Below the pieces are notes generated by a model. That model was not told where the DNA came from. It worked only from the letters and a program-made list of their open reading frames with translations, and did no database searches. A stretch of DNA of 64,000 bases, taken from Acinetobacter lwoffii (lineage in GTDB: Bacteria > Pseudomonadota > Gammaproteobacteria > Pseudomonadales > Moraxellaceae). Made by a program: the position numbers and the translations under genes. Positions 27,596-36,843 of the stretch are shown piece by piece (the first letter of the stretch is position 1; every line of letters begins with the position of its first letter). Location of the stretch: positions 1 to 64,000 of the forward strand of contig NZ_JALJVC010000011.1 of assembly GCF_022967985.1 (NCBI RefSeq), written 5' to 3'.

Positions 27596-30369
27596 TCTAT
27601 GTACTCCGTCTGGCAGGCTTTAATCAGGCCTCTAATTTCTGGCAAACATGAACCACAATTTCCTCCGGCTTTTAGACATGCAGTCACCTGTTTTTCATGC
27701 GTGATATTTTTATCTTTAATGGTTTGGATAATTCGGTTCTTGCCAACTTTAAAACAGCTACAGACCAATGGACCTTCACTATTTCCCATCGACATGGCCT
27801 GACCTGCCAGCAATGCTTTACGATGCAATGCACTCAGACGTTCACGTCTAAACAGGCCTGCCACCCAGTCACGATCTGGCAATAGTGCCGCCGGTGCGAT
27901 ATAAAAACTGGCAATTAACTGGCCATCCTGAAGAACCACACTATGACTGATATGCGCCGTTTGATCTTCGAGATTCAGCCATTCAAAGCTTTCATCATTA
28001 AAGTCTAAGAGACTCTTGATCTGCCCGGTGATGTCAGAAAACCTGCGCCGGTCTGCCAGTTCATACCGGATGGCCTGAGTGGTTTGAGTTTTGCTCCACC
28101 ACACCGTATTTTTAATCATGGTCTGGATTTTCTGCTCAAAGCCTTCCCGCACATACAGCACGCCCTGCCACTGGGTATAAAATGGCTGGATCATCACCGG
28201 AGTATGCTTAAATTCTGGCTCGCCGGAAATCGGGTCAACCACCGGATTCACCACTTTGCCAATCCGCGCATCGGATGCAAACTGGTCGTTCCAGTGAATC
28301 GGTGCAAAAATCTGGCCACGTCGTATATTTTGTGAAAATTGCACACGGAGTACACAACTTCCCCAAGCGGATTTCACCTCGACCAGCTCGGCATCTTTCA
28401 AGCCATATTTCAGCGCATCGTGCGGATGCAACTCACAATAAGGCTCAGTACGATGCTGGGATAAACTGGCAGATAATCCGGTACGACTCATGGTGTGCCA
28501 TTGATCGCGAATCCGTCCGGTATTCAGGATCAGCGGATATTCAGCAGAAATAGCATGTATGGGATTGGCGGCAACTGTCGGCACTAATCTGGCCTTGCCA
28601 TCTGCATGACTAAACTGGCCTTGACTAAATAGTTGACCAACCTGATGAACTTCTTGCTTATCCCAGACTGGCCACTGGATCGGTGCCAGATTATGATATT
28701 CTGCAAAACTGAGATGAGTTAAACCTTGCAGGTTGAAATAGCGGAAATTTGGCGTATCTGCGCGTTGCGAAAGTGAACCATTCTGATAGGCAGATAAACG
28801 GGCATGTTCCAGAAAAATGTCATGACTATTGTTAAAGTCAAAACCGCGAAAACCTAAGACCTGAGCCACCCGGGAAATGGCCCACCAGTCTGCTTTGGCT
28901 TCACCCGGAGCCGGCAAAAAGGCCTTTTGCCGTGAAATACGGCGCTCCGAATTGGTGACTGTGCCATCTTTTTCGCCCCAACCCAGTGCCGGTAACAGTA
29001 CATCGGCATATTGCGTGGTATCAGTGTCGAGACAAATATCGGAAACGACCACAAATTCACACTTTTCCAGAGCGCGTTTAACCTGATCTGCATTGGGCAA
29101 ACTCACGATCGGATTGGTGGCCATAATCCAGATGGCCTTGATTTTTCCGCTTTCCACCGCTTGAAATAAATCTACTGCTTTTAATCCGGGCTGCCGCGCG
29201 ATGACCGGGCTTTGCCAGAAATCCTGCACCAGGTGCTGATGCTGCGGGTTATCCAAATCCAGATGACTGGCCAGCATATTGGCCAGCCCCCCGACTTCCC
29301 GTCCGCCCATCGCATTCGGCTGTCCGGTCATGGAAAAAGGTGCCGAACCGGGTTTGCCTATTTTTCCTGTCAATAAATGACAGTTGATAATGCTATTGGC
29401 CTTGTCTACTCCTTGAGAGGATTGGTTTACGCCCATGGAAAACAGGCTCATGATTTTTTCGGTCTGTGCAAATTTTTGAAAAAATAAGATTAATTTTTCA
29501 ATAGCAATACCGGTACGTCTTGCCACGCTTTCAATCAATGACTCTGTCGAGCTGCTGGCAAGCGCCTGCTCCAGACCTTGAGTATGTTGGGTAACAAAAT
29601 CCAGATCGGCATGACCATTTTGCTGAAGATACTGCAACAAGCCATTAAACAGCGCGACATCCTGACCTGGTAAAATCGGCAAGTGTAAGTCTGCCGCTTC
29701 ACAGGTTGCGGTAAAGCGGGGATCAATCACCACCACGAATAAATCCCGCTCTTCTTTGGCTTTCATGATGCGCTGATAAAGCACCGGATGGCACCAGGCA
29801 GTATTGGAACCGACCAGAATCACCATTTCTGTCTGCTCAAAATCTGTGTAGCTGGCCGGTACCAGGTCTTCGCCGAAAGCCCGTTTATGTGCCGCCACAG
29901 CAGAAGACATGCACAGTCTTGAATTGGTATCAATATTGGCAGTACCCAGATAGCCCTTTACAAACTTGTTCACCACATAATAGTCTTCAGTCAAAAGCTG
30001 GCCGGAGACATAAAAGGCGATGCTGTCGCGTCCATACTGCTCAATACATTGCTGAAATTTACTGGCAATACTTGAAATGGCATGATCCCAAGTGCTTATT
30101 TGCCGCTGTTCTTTTCGACCTGTCATCGGATGCAGAAGCCGGGTTTTTAGACTAAGTGTATCGGCAAGATGACTGCCTTTAATACATAACTTGCCCAAGT
30201 TCGCCGGATGCTGAACATCGCCTTCAATCTGAACCTTTTCACCCATCGAGGTATGGGTTACGTGCGCGATGACACCACAGCCTACTCCACAATAAGGACA
30301 GGTCGTCTGAGTAGTTTTTATTTGGGATTCAGTAGAGCTATGTAGTTCCATAACCGGAATACTATTCAT
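27592..30369 (-). CDS. nasA: Assimilatory nitrate reductase catalytic subunit NasA
   Basis: A 925-residue cytoplasmic molybdoenzyme reducing nitrate to nitrite. The N-terminal 4Fe-4S ligands are in CPYCGVGCGV and LGKLCIKG. The bis-MGD domains follow (MSLFSMGVNQSSQG, GKPGSAPFSMTGQPNAMGG, the molydopterin-binding C-terminal part with LNTGRIRDQWHTMSRTG). The last 65 residues form an extra BFD-like 2Fe-2S domain (CSCFKVGKNR and GNCGSCLPEI), which extends the enzyme beyond the NarB type and probably accepts electrons. It follows the NirD-like/FAD gene after 183 bases holding a repeat element. Confidence 0.95.
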   Translation of the reverse strand: MNSIPVMELHSSTESQIKTTQTTCPYCGVGCGVIAHVTHTSMGEKVQIEGDVQHPANLGKLCIKGSHLADTLSLKTRLLHPMTGRKEQRQISTWDHAISSIASKFQQCIEQYGRDSIAFYVSGQLLTEDYYVVNKFVKGYLGTANIDTNSRLCMSSAVAAHKRAFGEDLVPASYTDFEQTEMVILVGSNTAWCHPVLYQRIMKAKEERDLFVVVIDPRFTATCEAADLHLPILPGQDVALFNGLLQYLQQNGHADLDFVTQHTQGLEQALASSSTESLIESVARRTGIAIEKLILFFQKFAQTEKIMSLFSMGVNQSSQGVDKANSIINCHLLTGKIGKPGSAPFSMTGQPNAMGGREVGGLANMLASHLDLDNPQHQHLVQDFWQSPVIARQPGLKAVDLFQAVESGKIKAIWIMATNPIVSLPNADQVKRALEKCEFVVVSDICLDTDTTQYADVLLPALGWGEKDGTVTNSERRISRQKAFLPAPGEAKADWWAISRVAQVLGFRGFDFNNSHDIFLEHARLSAYQNGSLSQRADTPNFRYFNLQGLTHLSFAEYHNLAPIQWPVWDKQEVHQVGQLFSQGQFSHADGKARLVPTVAANPIHAISAEYPLILNTGRIRDQWHTMSRTGLSASLSQHRTEPYCELHPHDALKYGLKDAELVEVKSAWGSCVLRVQFSQNIRRGQIFAPIHWNDQFASDARIGKVVNPVVDPISGEPEFKHTPVMIQPFYTQWQGVLYVREGFEQKIQTMIKNTVWWSKTQTTQAIRYELADRRRFSDITGQIKSLLDFNDESFEWLNLEDQTAHISHSVVLQDGQLIASFYIAPAALLPDRDWVAGLFRRERLSALHRKALLAGQAMSMGNSEGPLVCSCFKVGKNRIIQTIKDKNITHEKQVTACLKAGGNCGSCLPEIRGLIKACQTEYIE

Positions 30370-30473
30370 TGCTGCTGTGCTCCTTAATCATCCAAATTCA
30401 CGTGTTTCACCAAATCTCTGATATCTAGCTTTTACAGGTTTGATTTAAATATTTTCTATATCTCAAAAGTTTT

Positions 30474-30545
30474 AATCCTCCCCAACCCTCCTTTAATAAA
30501 GGAGAGGAAATTCGCCTCTTTTTCAAAGAGGGGTTGGGGGAGATT
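30474..30545. repeat. Palindromic intergenic repeat element
   Basis: About 72 bases with imperfect terminal inverted arms (AATCCTCCCCAACCCTC and GGGGTTGGGGGAGATT). Two inner hairpins lie inside (CTCCTTTAATAAAGGAG, then CCTCTTTTTCAAAGAGG). The form is that of the dispersed palindromic repeats often found between genes in gammaproteobacteria. Only this copy is in the window. It could stabilise or attenuate the nirB-nasA message. Confidence 0.6.
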
Positions 30546-30552
30546 GATCTGA

Positions 30553-32163
30553 TTACCCTGCCTTTTTTAATGCAAAATCCCGACCAAAAAGCAGTTTACT
30601 GCGGATATTACTAATTGGTGTCTGGTCTGCAATCAGTTCTGCATACCAAGCCCCATCTTCGGTATCGCCAAATAGCACAGCACCAATGACCTTGTCTTGC
30701 TGGATGATGATCCGTTTATAAATCTGACGTTTTTCATCATTCAGCACGATATCTTCAAAATCATCCTGAGGTTCAAAATTTCCGGCCGAGAAGACATCAC
30801 ACCCGCTAACCTTGAGTTGGGTCGGAACAGTCGGTGCCTTAAAGGTCAGTCGGCCATGTTCAGCCAGATGCGTCGCACAGATAAAGGCCTGTCCCCATAA
30901 TGGCTCAACCAGTCCAAAGGTCTGGCCACGATGCTCAATGCATTCACCCACTGCATAAATACTCGGGTCATAGGTTTGCATGGTGTCATTCACCAGCACC
31001 CCACGATTGCAGCGCAGACCAGCCTGTTCAGCCAGGGTTTTATTTGGTCGAATCCCGACGGCGAAGACCACCAAATCGGCATCCAGCACTGTCCCGTCTT
31101 TTAGTCGCAGTTGAGTCACGTGACCATCAATACCGAGCAGCTCTTCGGTGTTGGCTTCAGTGATGATTCGGATGCCTTTATCTTCAATTGATTTTTTCAG
31201 CATTTGACTGGCTTTCATATCCAGTTGACGATCCATAATACGGTCCATCAGATGCAGCACAGTTACATTCATCCCCTGCTGCTTCAGTCCATAAGCTGCT
31301 TCTAGACCCAGCAACCCACCTCCAATCACGACGGCATTTTGCTTGGTTTTGCAGTAATCCAGCATGCGGTTAACATCCTGAATATCCCGGAAGCTAATCA
31401 CGCCTTCAAGTTCAGCACCCGGAATAGGTGGCATGAAGGGTTTGGAACCAGTGGCGAGAATCAGACGATCATAAGCAACGACTTCGCCTTTTTGGGTGTG
31501 GACCTGTTTACGCGAACGGTCGATAGCGATGGCAGCATCCCCAGCAATGAATCGAATGCCTTTTTCAGCATACCAGTCGGCTGAATGCAGCATAATTTCG
31601 GCAAAGCTTTTCTCACCAGACAATACCGGTGACAACATGATCCGGTTGTAATTGCCCCATGGCTCTTCCCCAATCACGGTAATGTCATAACGATCTGGCG
31701 CCATATCCAGCAAGTCTTCCAGACAACGCATACCCGCCAGTCCATTCCCGATCAGTACCAGTTTTAAGCGCTCTGTGTTTTGACCATTACTGGAAATATA
31801 AGTTTTTTGTGGAGTCGGACTCACCAGAACTTTGCCATTTTCAATTCGGGTTGGAAATACCAGTAATTTCTGCTCTTGTTCTTCCAGACAACGACCGGTC
31901 ACCAGACTGAAATGCTGCTTGTAAATTGGGGATGCGACTACACGCTCACCTTGCAGATCACCCAGAATGCCACGTGCCATGACATTGGCCAGACTAAACG
32001 GATCCTGATTGCTGAGTGCATAAACCCGCTGTTCCTGACCCACGCGAAAAATTGCAATCTGCTGATCTTCAATCAGGGCTGCCACACCGGTATTCGGAGT
32101 GATCTCATCCAGATTGCAGACTTCGTACCAGTTCAGTTCGTTCATGTCTTTTAAAATTGTCAT
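30553..32163 (-). CDS. NirD-like domain fused to an FAD/NADH-dependent oxidoreductase
   Basis: About 536 residues. Residues 1-115 resemble NirD, the small Rieske-fold subunit of NADH nitrite reductase (NWYEVCNLDEITPNTGVAALI, here seen as two overlapping parts). Residues about 130-536 are a pyridine-nucleotide-disulphide-type reductase like the N-terminal half of NirB (LVLIGNGLAGMRCLEDL, ILATGSKPFMPPIPG, VVIGGGLLGLEAAYGLKQ). It lacks the siroheme part. In the operon nirB-this-nasA-mobA, it could be the small subunit for NirB and also the NADH-to-NasA electron donor. Start at 32163 is preferred, with AGGGAGA at good spacing. Confidence 0.85.
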   Translation of the reverse strand: MTILKDMNELNWYEVCNLDEITPNTGVAALIEDQQIAIFRVGQEQRVYALSNQDPFSLANVMARGILGDLQGERVVASPIYKQHFSLVTGRCLEEQEQKLLVFPTRIENGKVLVSPTPQKTYISSNGQNTERLKLVLIGNGLAGMRCLEDLLDMAPDRYDITVIGEEPWGNYNRIMLSPVLSGEKSFAEIMLHSADWYAEKGIRFIAGDAAIAIDRSRKQVHTQKGEVVAYDRLILATGSKPFMPPIPGAELEGVISFRDIQDVNRMLDYCKTKQNAVVIGGGLLGLEAAYGLKQQGMNVTVLHLMDRIMDRQLDMKASQMLKKSIEDKGIRIITEANTEELLGIDGHVTQLRLKDGTVLDADLVVFAVGIRPNKTLAEQAGLRCNRGVLVNDTMQTYDPSIYAVGECIEHRGQTFGLVEPLWGQAFICATHLAEHGRLTFKAPTVPTQLKVSGCDVFSAGNFEPQDDFEDIVLNDEKRQIYKRIIIQQDKVIGAVLFGDTEDGAWYAELIADQTPISNIRSKLLFGRDFALKKAG

Positions 32164-32187
32164 TTTCATTCTCCCTGACTGTGGTAT

Positions 32188-34734
32188 TTAGGCTTCAACC
32201 ACTGGAATACGGTTTAAATCACGTTCAGCTTCTGTCTTTGGACGAATCTGGCCACGTACAGGCGCAAACTGAATATGCGGGTCATTCTGCTCGGCTGCTT
32301 TGGCATTGATAAAGGTCTTAAAGCGTTTGCGTACTTCAGGATCTTCAATCGCGCTGCGCCATTCATCCTGATAAGTGCCAATCACATGCTGCATACGGCT
32401 TTCCAGTTCAGTAGCAATGCCGATCGAATCATGCACAATGACATCTTTGAGATAGTCCAGCCCGCCTTCCATATTGTCACGCCATACGCTGGTGCGCTGC
32501 AGACGGTCCGCCGTCTGGATATAGAACATAAAGAAGCGGTCGATATATTTGATGAGTGTGGGAGTATCAAGATCCGAGGCGAGCAGTTCAGCATGGCGCG
32601 GTTTCATGCCGCCATTGCCGCATACATATAGATTCCAGCCTTTTTCCGTGGCAATGACACCGACATCCTTGCTCTGTGCTTCTGCACATTCACGGGTACA
32701 GCCGGATACTGCCATTTTGGTTTTATGTGGTGAACGCAGGCCTTTATAACGATTCTCCAGGAAAATCGCCAAGCCGACAGAATCATCGACTCCAAAACGG
32801 CACCAGGTACTACCCACGCAAGATTTCACCGTACGTAAGGATTTGCCGTAGGCATGTCCGGACTCGAAACCGGCATTGATCAGTTTCTCCCAGATTTCAG
32901 GCAGTTGATGTACCTGTGCACCAAACATGTCAATTCGTTGTCCGCCCGTGATTTTGGTATATAGACCATAAGCTTTGGCGATCTGACCGATGGTAATCAG
33001 GCCATCCGGAGTAATCTCGCCGCCTGCCACACGTGGCACAATCGAATAGGAACCATCTTTCTGGATATTGCCGAGGTAGTAGTCGTTACTATCCTGCAAA
33101 CCGGCATGACTTGGTTTCAGAACAAAATCATTCCAGCAGGATGCCAGAATATTGGCTACAGTCGGTTTGCAGATATCACAGCCCATGCCGTGCCCATGTT
33201 GCTGAATCAGGTCAGAGAAAGTCTTGATTTCATGCACGCGTACCAGGTGATACAGTTCCTGACGCGAATAGGCAAAATGTTCGCACAGGTGATTGTTCAC
33301 CGTGACACCCTGACGTTGTAATTCAGATTTGAGAACCTGCGTTACCAGTGGCGCACAGCCACCGCACGCTGTTGCAGCCTGCGTGCATTTTTTCAGTGCA
33401 CCCAATGAAGTTGCACCGCCATCAATGGCTGAACAGATATCAGCTTTGGAAACGTTATTACATGAACAGATGGTCGCACTGTCAGGCAATAAATCGACAC
33501 CACTACCACCTGATTTGGAAGTCGACTGATCAAAGCCCGGCATGATCAGGCTTTCCGGTTGCTCCGGTACAGCCAGACCATTCAGCATCATTTGCAGGAG
33601 ATCACTATATTCTTTGGCACAGCCCACCAGCACCGCGCCCAGCAGCTTGGTCTTGTCTGCTGACACCACGATTTTTTTATAAACCTGCGCGGCTTCATCA
33701 GCATAGAAATAGCTCAAGGCACCTGGTGACATGGCGTGTGCATCACCAATAGAAGCGACATCCACGCCCATCAGTTTGAGCTTGGTACTCATGTCCGCAC
33801 CAGCGAATGCATGACTTTCTTGGCCTAGGACATGTTTTGCCGCGATCCGCGCCATGTCATAGCCTGGTGCAACCAGACCATAAATTTTATTGTCCCAAAG
33901 TGCACATTCACCAATGGCATAAATGTCCGGATGTGAGGTCTGGCAATAATCATTAATGATGATGCCGCCACGCTCACCAATCAGTAGACCACTTTGGCGC
34001 GCCAGTTCATCACGCGGACGAATACCGGCCGAGAACAGGATGATATCGGTTTCAAGCACCGAACCATCTCCGAACTTCATTACATGCTGAGTGCTGTCAC
34101 CATCTTCAATACTTGACGTGGCCTTTTGAGTATGTACCTTGACACCAAGGTCTTCAATTTTAGAGCGCAGTACCCGGCCGCCCAGATCATCAATCTGCAC
34201 CGCCATCAGACGCGGAGCAAATTCTACGACATGGGTTTCCAGATTCAGATCTCGCAGGGCTTTCGCTGCTTCCAGCCCTAGCAAGCCGCCGCCAATCACT
34301 ACGCCAGTTTTGGCATTCAGACTGGCTGCACGAATGGCATCCAGATCTTCAATGGTACGATAAACAAAGCAATTCTGACGGTCATTGCCCGGGATTGGTG
34401 GCACAAAGGCATAAGAACCGGTAGCGAGAATCAACTTGTCAAAACTCAGCACATCACCCTGGCTGGTGGTGACGGTTTTATGGAGCTGATCAATTTCAAC
34501 CGCTTTAGTATTAAGTCGCAAATCAATGCCATAGGCATCGGCAAAATCACTACGACACAGACTCAGATCCTTGACCGACTTGCCGCTGAAATATTCGGTC
34601 AAATGTACCCGGTCATAAGCTAAATGTGGCTCTTCTGCCAAAATGGTCAGCTCAATGTCATCACCGGCCTGTTCCAGTACAGATTCGATGAATTTATGCC
34701 CCACCATGCCATGCCCAATCATGAGAATTTTCAT
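32188..34734 (-). CDS. nirB: NADH-dependent nitrite reductase large subunit NirB
   Basis: An 848-residue cytoplasmic enzyme reducing nitrite to ammonium with six electrons. Order: FAD/NADH module (MKILMIGHGMVGHKFIE, ATGSYAFVPPIPG, GVVIGGGLLGLEAA), BFD-like 2Fe-2S domain (ICSCNNVSKADI, TACGGCAPLV), then sulfite/nitrite reductase halves with the siroheme/4Fe-4S cysteines in CVGSTWCRFG and SGCTRECAEAQSKD. Length matches the family. The start follows GGAG at 7 bases. It leads the operon nirB, NirD-like/FAD fusion, nasA, mobA. A long leader carries a sigma-54 promoter, ANTAR-type hairpins and a possible small ORF. Confidence 0.96.
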   Translation of the reverse strand: MKILMIGHGMVGHKFIESVLEQAGDDIELTILAEEPHLAYDRVHLTEYFSGKSVKDLSLCRSDFADAYGIDLRLNTKAVEIDQLHKTVTTSQGDVLSFDKLILATGSYAFVPPIPGNDRQNCFVYRTIEDLDAIRAASLNAKTGVVIGGGLLGLEAAKALRDLNLETHVVEFAPRLMAVQIDDLGGRVLRSKIEDLGVKVHTQKATSSIEDGDSTQHVMKFGDGSVLETDIILFSAGIRPRDELARQSGLLIGERGGIIINDYCQTSHPDIYAIGECALWDNKIYGLVAPGYDMARIAAKHVLGQESHAFAGADMSTKLKLMGVDVASIGDAHAMSPGALSYFYADEAAQVYKKIVVSADKTKLLGAVLVGCAKEYSDLLQMMLNGLAVPEQPESLIMPGFDQSTSKSGGSGVDLLPDSATICSCNNVSKADICSAIDGGATSLGALKKCTQAATACGGCAPLVTQVLKSELQRQGVTVNNHLCEHFAYSRQELYHLVRVHEIKTFSDLIQQHGHGMGCDICKPTVANILASCWNDFVLKPSHAGLQDSNDYYLGNIQKDGSYSIVPRVAGGEITPDGLITIGQIAKAYGLYTKITGGQRIDMFGAQVHQLPEIWEKLINAGFESGHAYGKSLRTVKSCVGSTWCRFGVDDSVGLAIFLENRYKGLRSPHKTKMAVSGCTRECAEAQSKDVGVIATEKGWNLYVCGNGGMKPRHAELLASDLDTPTLIKYIDRFFMFYIQTADRLQRTSVWRDNMEGGLDYLKDVIVHDSIGIATELESRMQHVIGTYQDEWRSAIEDPEVRKRFKTFINAKAAEQNDPHIQFAPVRGQIRPKTEAERDLNRIPVVEA

Positions 34735-34747
34735 ATCTGCACTCCAA

Positions 34748-34906
34748 CTATTGTTTTTTTAAAGATGATAAAAAGCCGCATATCACGTCTAGGCATTGAT
34801 ATGTCTGCTGATTGAATATGTTGTAAATACCGCAACCCAGCGCTTTGTAATGCTGGAGGAAGGGTTGAAACGCTTGTGCGTTTTGTATTGCTGAACAACT
34901 GACCAT
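34748..34906 (-). CDS. Possible 52-aa cysteine-containing protein in the nirB leader
   Basis: The frame starts at an ATG with AGGA 9 bases upstream and ends 13 bases before nirB, so a ribosome could pass from one to the other. The product opens MVSCSAIQNAQAFQPF and holds four cysteines, among them one in KALGCGIYN and two in QCLDVICG. No family was recognised. It may be a real small protein, or a leader frame that keeps ribosomes on the RNA behind the antitermination site. Confidence 0.35.
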   Translation of the reverse strand: MVSCSAIQNAQAFQPFLQHYKALGCGIYNIFNQQTYQCLDVICGFLSSLKKQ

Positions 34907-34960
34907 GTCATTTATCCTGTGCTGAACGAAATACCAATCACACTCCTTGAAAGTGCAATT

Positions 34961-35014
34961 ACGATCAGAACGGACATCGTTGGCCGTTGTTAGTATTGAA
35001 AGTCATCTTTGACG
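34961..35014 (-). promoter_or_regulatory. ANTAR (NasT) target leader of nirB
   Basis: On the minus strand P1 is GTC-[AAAGAT]-GAC (short stem) and P2 is ACGGCC-[AACGAT]-GTCCGT, with A1 and G4 in both loops. The 27 bases at 34961-34987 match the narK leader except at two loop positions, while stems are kept. The predicted start of transcription near 35014 puts P1 at the 5' end. Its terminator is not obvious. Confidence 0.75.
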
Positions 35015-35024
35015 ATTTAATAAA

Positions 35025-35040
35025 TGCAGAAATCGTGCCA
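35025..35040 (-). promoter_or_regulatory. Sigma-54 promoter of the nirB operon
   Basis: TGGCACGATTTCTGCA on the minus strand is a near-perfect -24/-12 element. An NtrC-like site, TGCACTAAATTGAACA (35132-35147), lies about 100 bases upstream. Confidence 0.85.
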
Positions 35041-35131
35041 ACTTTTCCAATAAGAAAACGCCTTATTTCAGGCAGATGATCTACCTAAACGCTTCATTTT
35101 GATCAGCCATCAGCTGAAATCCCTAAAGCTA

Positions 35132-35147
35132 TGCACTAAATTGAACA
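35132..35147. promoter_or_regulatory. Possible NtrC enhancer site between nirB and nasT
   Basis: TGCACTAAATTGAACA resembles the dyad TGCAC-N5-GTGCA imperfectly (one good half). It lies between the divergent sigma-54 promoters of nirB and nasT. Confidence 0.35.
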
Positions 35148-35176
35148 GAAAAATAGAATTTTATGCACCAATTTAA

Positions 35177-35192
35177 TGGCATGTTTTTTGCT
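35177..35192 (+). promoter_or_regulatory. Sigma-54 promoter of nasT-nasS
   Basis: TGGCATGTTTTTTGCT has the correct GG-GC spacing and lies 46 bases upstream of the nasT ATG. Confidence 0.7.
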
Positions 35193-35237
35193 TTACTCCT
35201 GCTTGAATATTCCTTAGGCCTTACTTGAAAATATTCC

Positions 35238-35816
35238 ATGTCCAAATTACGAATTGCTCTTATTGATGATGATCTGGAGCGCGCCCAATTCATCCAGGAA
35301 TCCTTACTTTCACATGATTTTCAGGTGGTGGCCTGTTTAATCCTGAATGACCTGAATATGGTACATGTTAAGGGTATTCATGCAGATGTGATCCTGCTGA
35401 ATATGGATCATCCGCATCGGGATATTATTGAAAGCTGTGTCAGCCAATATGAACTTCCGACCGTGCTGTTTACCCAGAACTCCAATAAAGACACCATCAA
35501 AAGTGCGATTGATGCCGGAATCACGGCTTATATTGTCGATGGTATTGATCCCACCAAACTAGAAAGCATTCTGGAAATTTCAATTGAACAGTTTCGCAAG
35601 CATAAAAAGCTGCTGAATGATTTAAAAGAAACCCAGGACAAACTGATTGACCGTAAAGATATCGATAAAGCCAAAGCGTTGCTCATCCAGCTGCATGCAT
35701 TAACGGAAGAGCAAGCTTTTGCTTTATTGCGTAAAAATGCCATGAGTCACCGGATTACCATTGGTGAAATGGCCAGACGCTTACTGGATGCACAGAAGCT
35801 GTTATTGGGCCAATAA
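35238..35816 (+). CDS. nasT: ANTAR-domain antiterminator NasT
   Basis: A 192-residue response-regulator-like protein. Residues 1-120 form a receiver fold (RIALIDDDLERAQFI), with a degenerate phosphoacceptor region (ILLNMDHPH). Residues about 130-190 are the ANTAR RNA-binding domain, with DKAKALLIQLHALTEEQAF, LLRKNAMSH and IGEMARRLLDA. NasT binds paired hexaloop hairpins in nitrate-operon leaders and prevents termination; NasS holds it inactive until nitrate or nitrite binds. Target-like leaders are found here upstream of nirC, narK and nirB. The gene is followed by nasS after 10 bases. Confidence 0.95.
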   Translation: MSKLRIALIDDDLERAQFIQESLLSHDFQVVACLILNDLNMVHVKGIHADVILLNMDHPHRDIIESCVSQYELPTVLFTQNSNKDTIKSAIDAGITAYIVDGIDPTKLESILEISIEQFRKHKKLLNDLKETQDKLIDRKDIDKAKALLIQLHALTEEQAFALLRKNAMSHRITIGEMARRLLDAQKLLLGQ

Positions 35817-35826
35817 GGAAAAGCAT

Positions 35827-36843
35827 ATGTCCACATTAGAAAAAACTGAACTCAATATTGGCTATATTCCTTTACTTGATTGTGTTGCCATTCTCTGGGC
35901 CGAAAAACAGGGGTATTTTGCTGAGCAAGGATTAACCATCAATTTAATCCATGAAGCCTCCTGGTCTAGTTTGCGTGACCGTCTGGCCTATGGCTTTCTG
36001 GATGCTGCACATTGCTTGTCTGCCATGCTGCCCGCTGCTGCCCTGGGTACAGACCAGTTACAGGTGGCTTTGCAAACCCCTCTAGTACTGAGCGTGAATC
36101 AGGCTTTTATTAGCCTGCGCCAGGATTTGTGCTATGAACTCGGCATCCAGCCTGGGGATGATGAACAGAATACCTCAAAGAAACTGGTACAGGCTTTACA
36201 ACAGAATCATTCCATCAATCTGGCCTATGTGTATAAATATTCGATTCACCATTACTGTTTAAAAGAATGGCTGGCGCTGACTGATCCACAACTGGCCAAG
36301 AATATCCAGCTGATGACCTCTCCACCGCCTTCCATGGTAAAAGGAATCGCGGAACAGGTATTCGATGGCTTTTGCGTGGGAGAACCCTGGAATATTCAGG
36401 CCAAACTTGAAGGCTATAGTTTTATCGTCGCGGCAAGCCAGAATGTCATTCCAAAAGTTGCCGATAAAGTCTTGGCCATGACCCAGGAATGGGCAGAACA
36501 GCATCCATTTACCGTAGAGGCAGTGGTCAAGGCAGTACAAAAAGCGCAGGATGATTTAAAGCAGCGCCCTGATCTTTCCGAAGTCTGGGATATGTTAGTC
36601 GATTATCAGATTATTCAGTTTGAATGTTCCGCCCAGCGGCATGTCTATGACTTTTACAAGATCAAGAATATTATCCGGAATTTTGTTGGGAAAAGTGCCC
36701 AACCGAAAGTCGATGATTTTATCTGGCTTCTGCAGCAGATGCAGAAATGGGAAGATATTGAAATGACCGTAGCCGAGAAAAAACAGATTGCAGAACAGTG
36801 CATCTATAGTTTGCAAAGCCAGCATGCAGACATTATTGGCTAA
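35827..36843 (+). CDS. nasS: Nitrate/nitrite sensor NasS (NrtA-like, cytoplasmic)
   Basis: A 338-residue protein resembling the NrtA/TauA solute-binding family (LNIGYIPLLDCVAILWAEKQ, PPPSMVKGIAEQVFDGFCVG, EPWNIQAKLEG), but without a signal peptide or lipobox. This fits NasS, which binds nitrate in the cytoplasm and releases NasT. The start was placed at 35827 (MSTLEKTELN) rather than the longer frame from 35761, which overlaps nasT. A probable terminator (GGCCTGATTTTTCAGGTC region, 36865-36883) follows. Confidence 0.93.
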   Translation: MSTLEKTELNIGYIPLLDCVAILWAEKQGYFAEQGLTINLIHEASWSSLRDRLAYGFLDAAHCLSAMLPAAALGTDQLQVALQTPLVLSVNQAFISLRQDLCYELGIQPGDDEQNTSKKLVQALQQNHSINLAYVYKYSIHHYCLKEWLALTDPQLAKNIQLMTSPPPSMVKGIAEQVFDGFCVGEPWNIQAKLEGYSFIVAASQNVIPKVADKVLAMTQEWAEQHPFTVEAVVKAVQKAQDDLKQRPDLSEVWDMLVDYQIIQFECSAQRHVYDFYKIKNIIRNFVGKSAQPKVDDFIWLLQQMQKWEDIEMTVAEKKQIAEQCIYSLQSQHADIIG

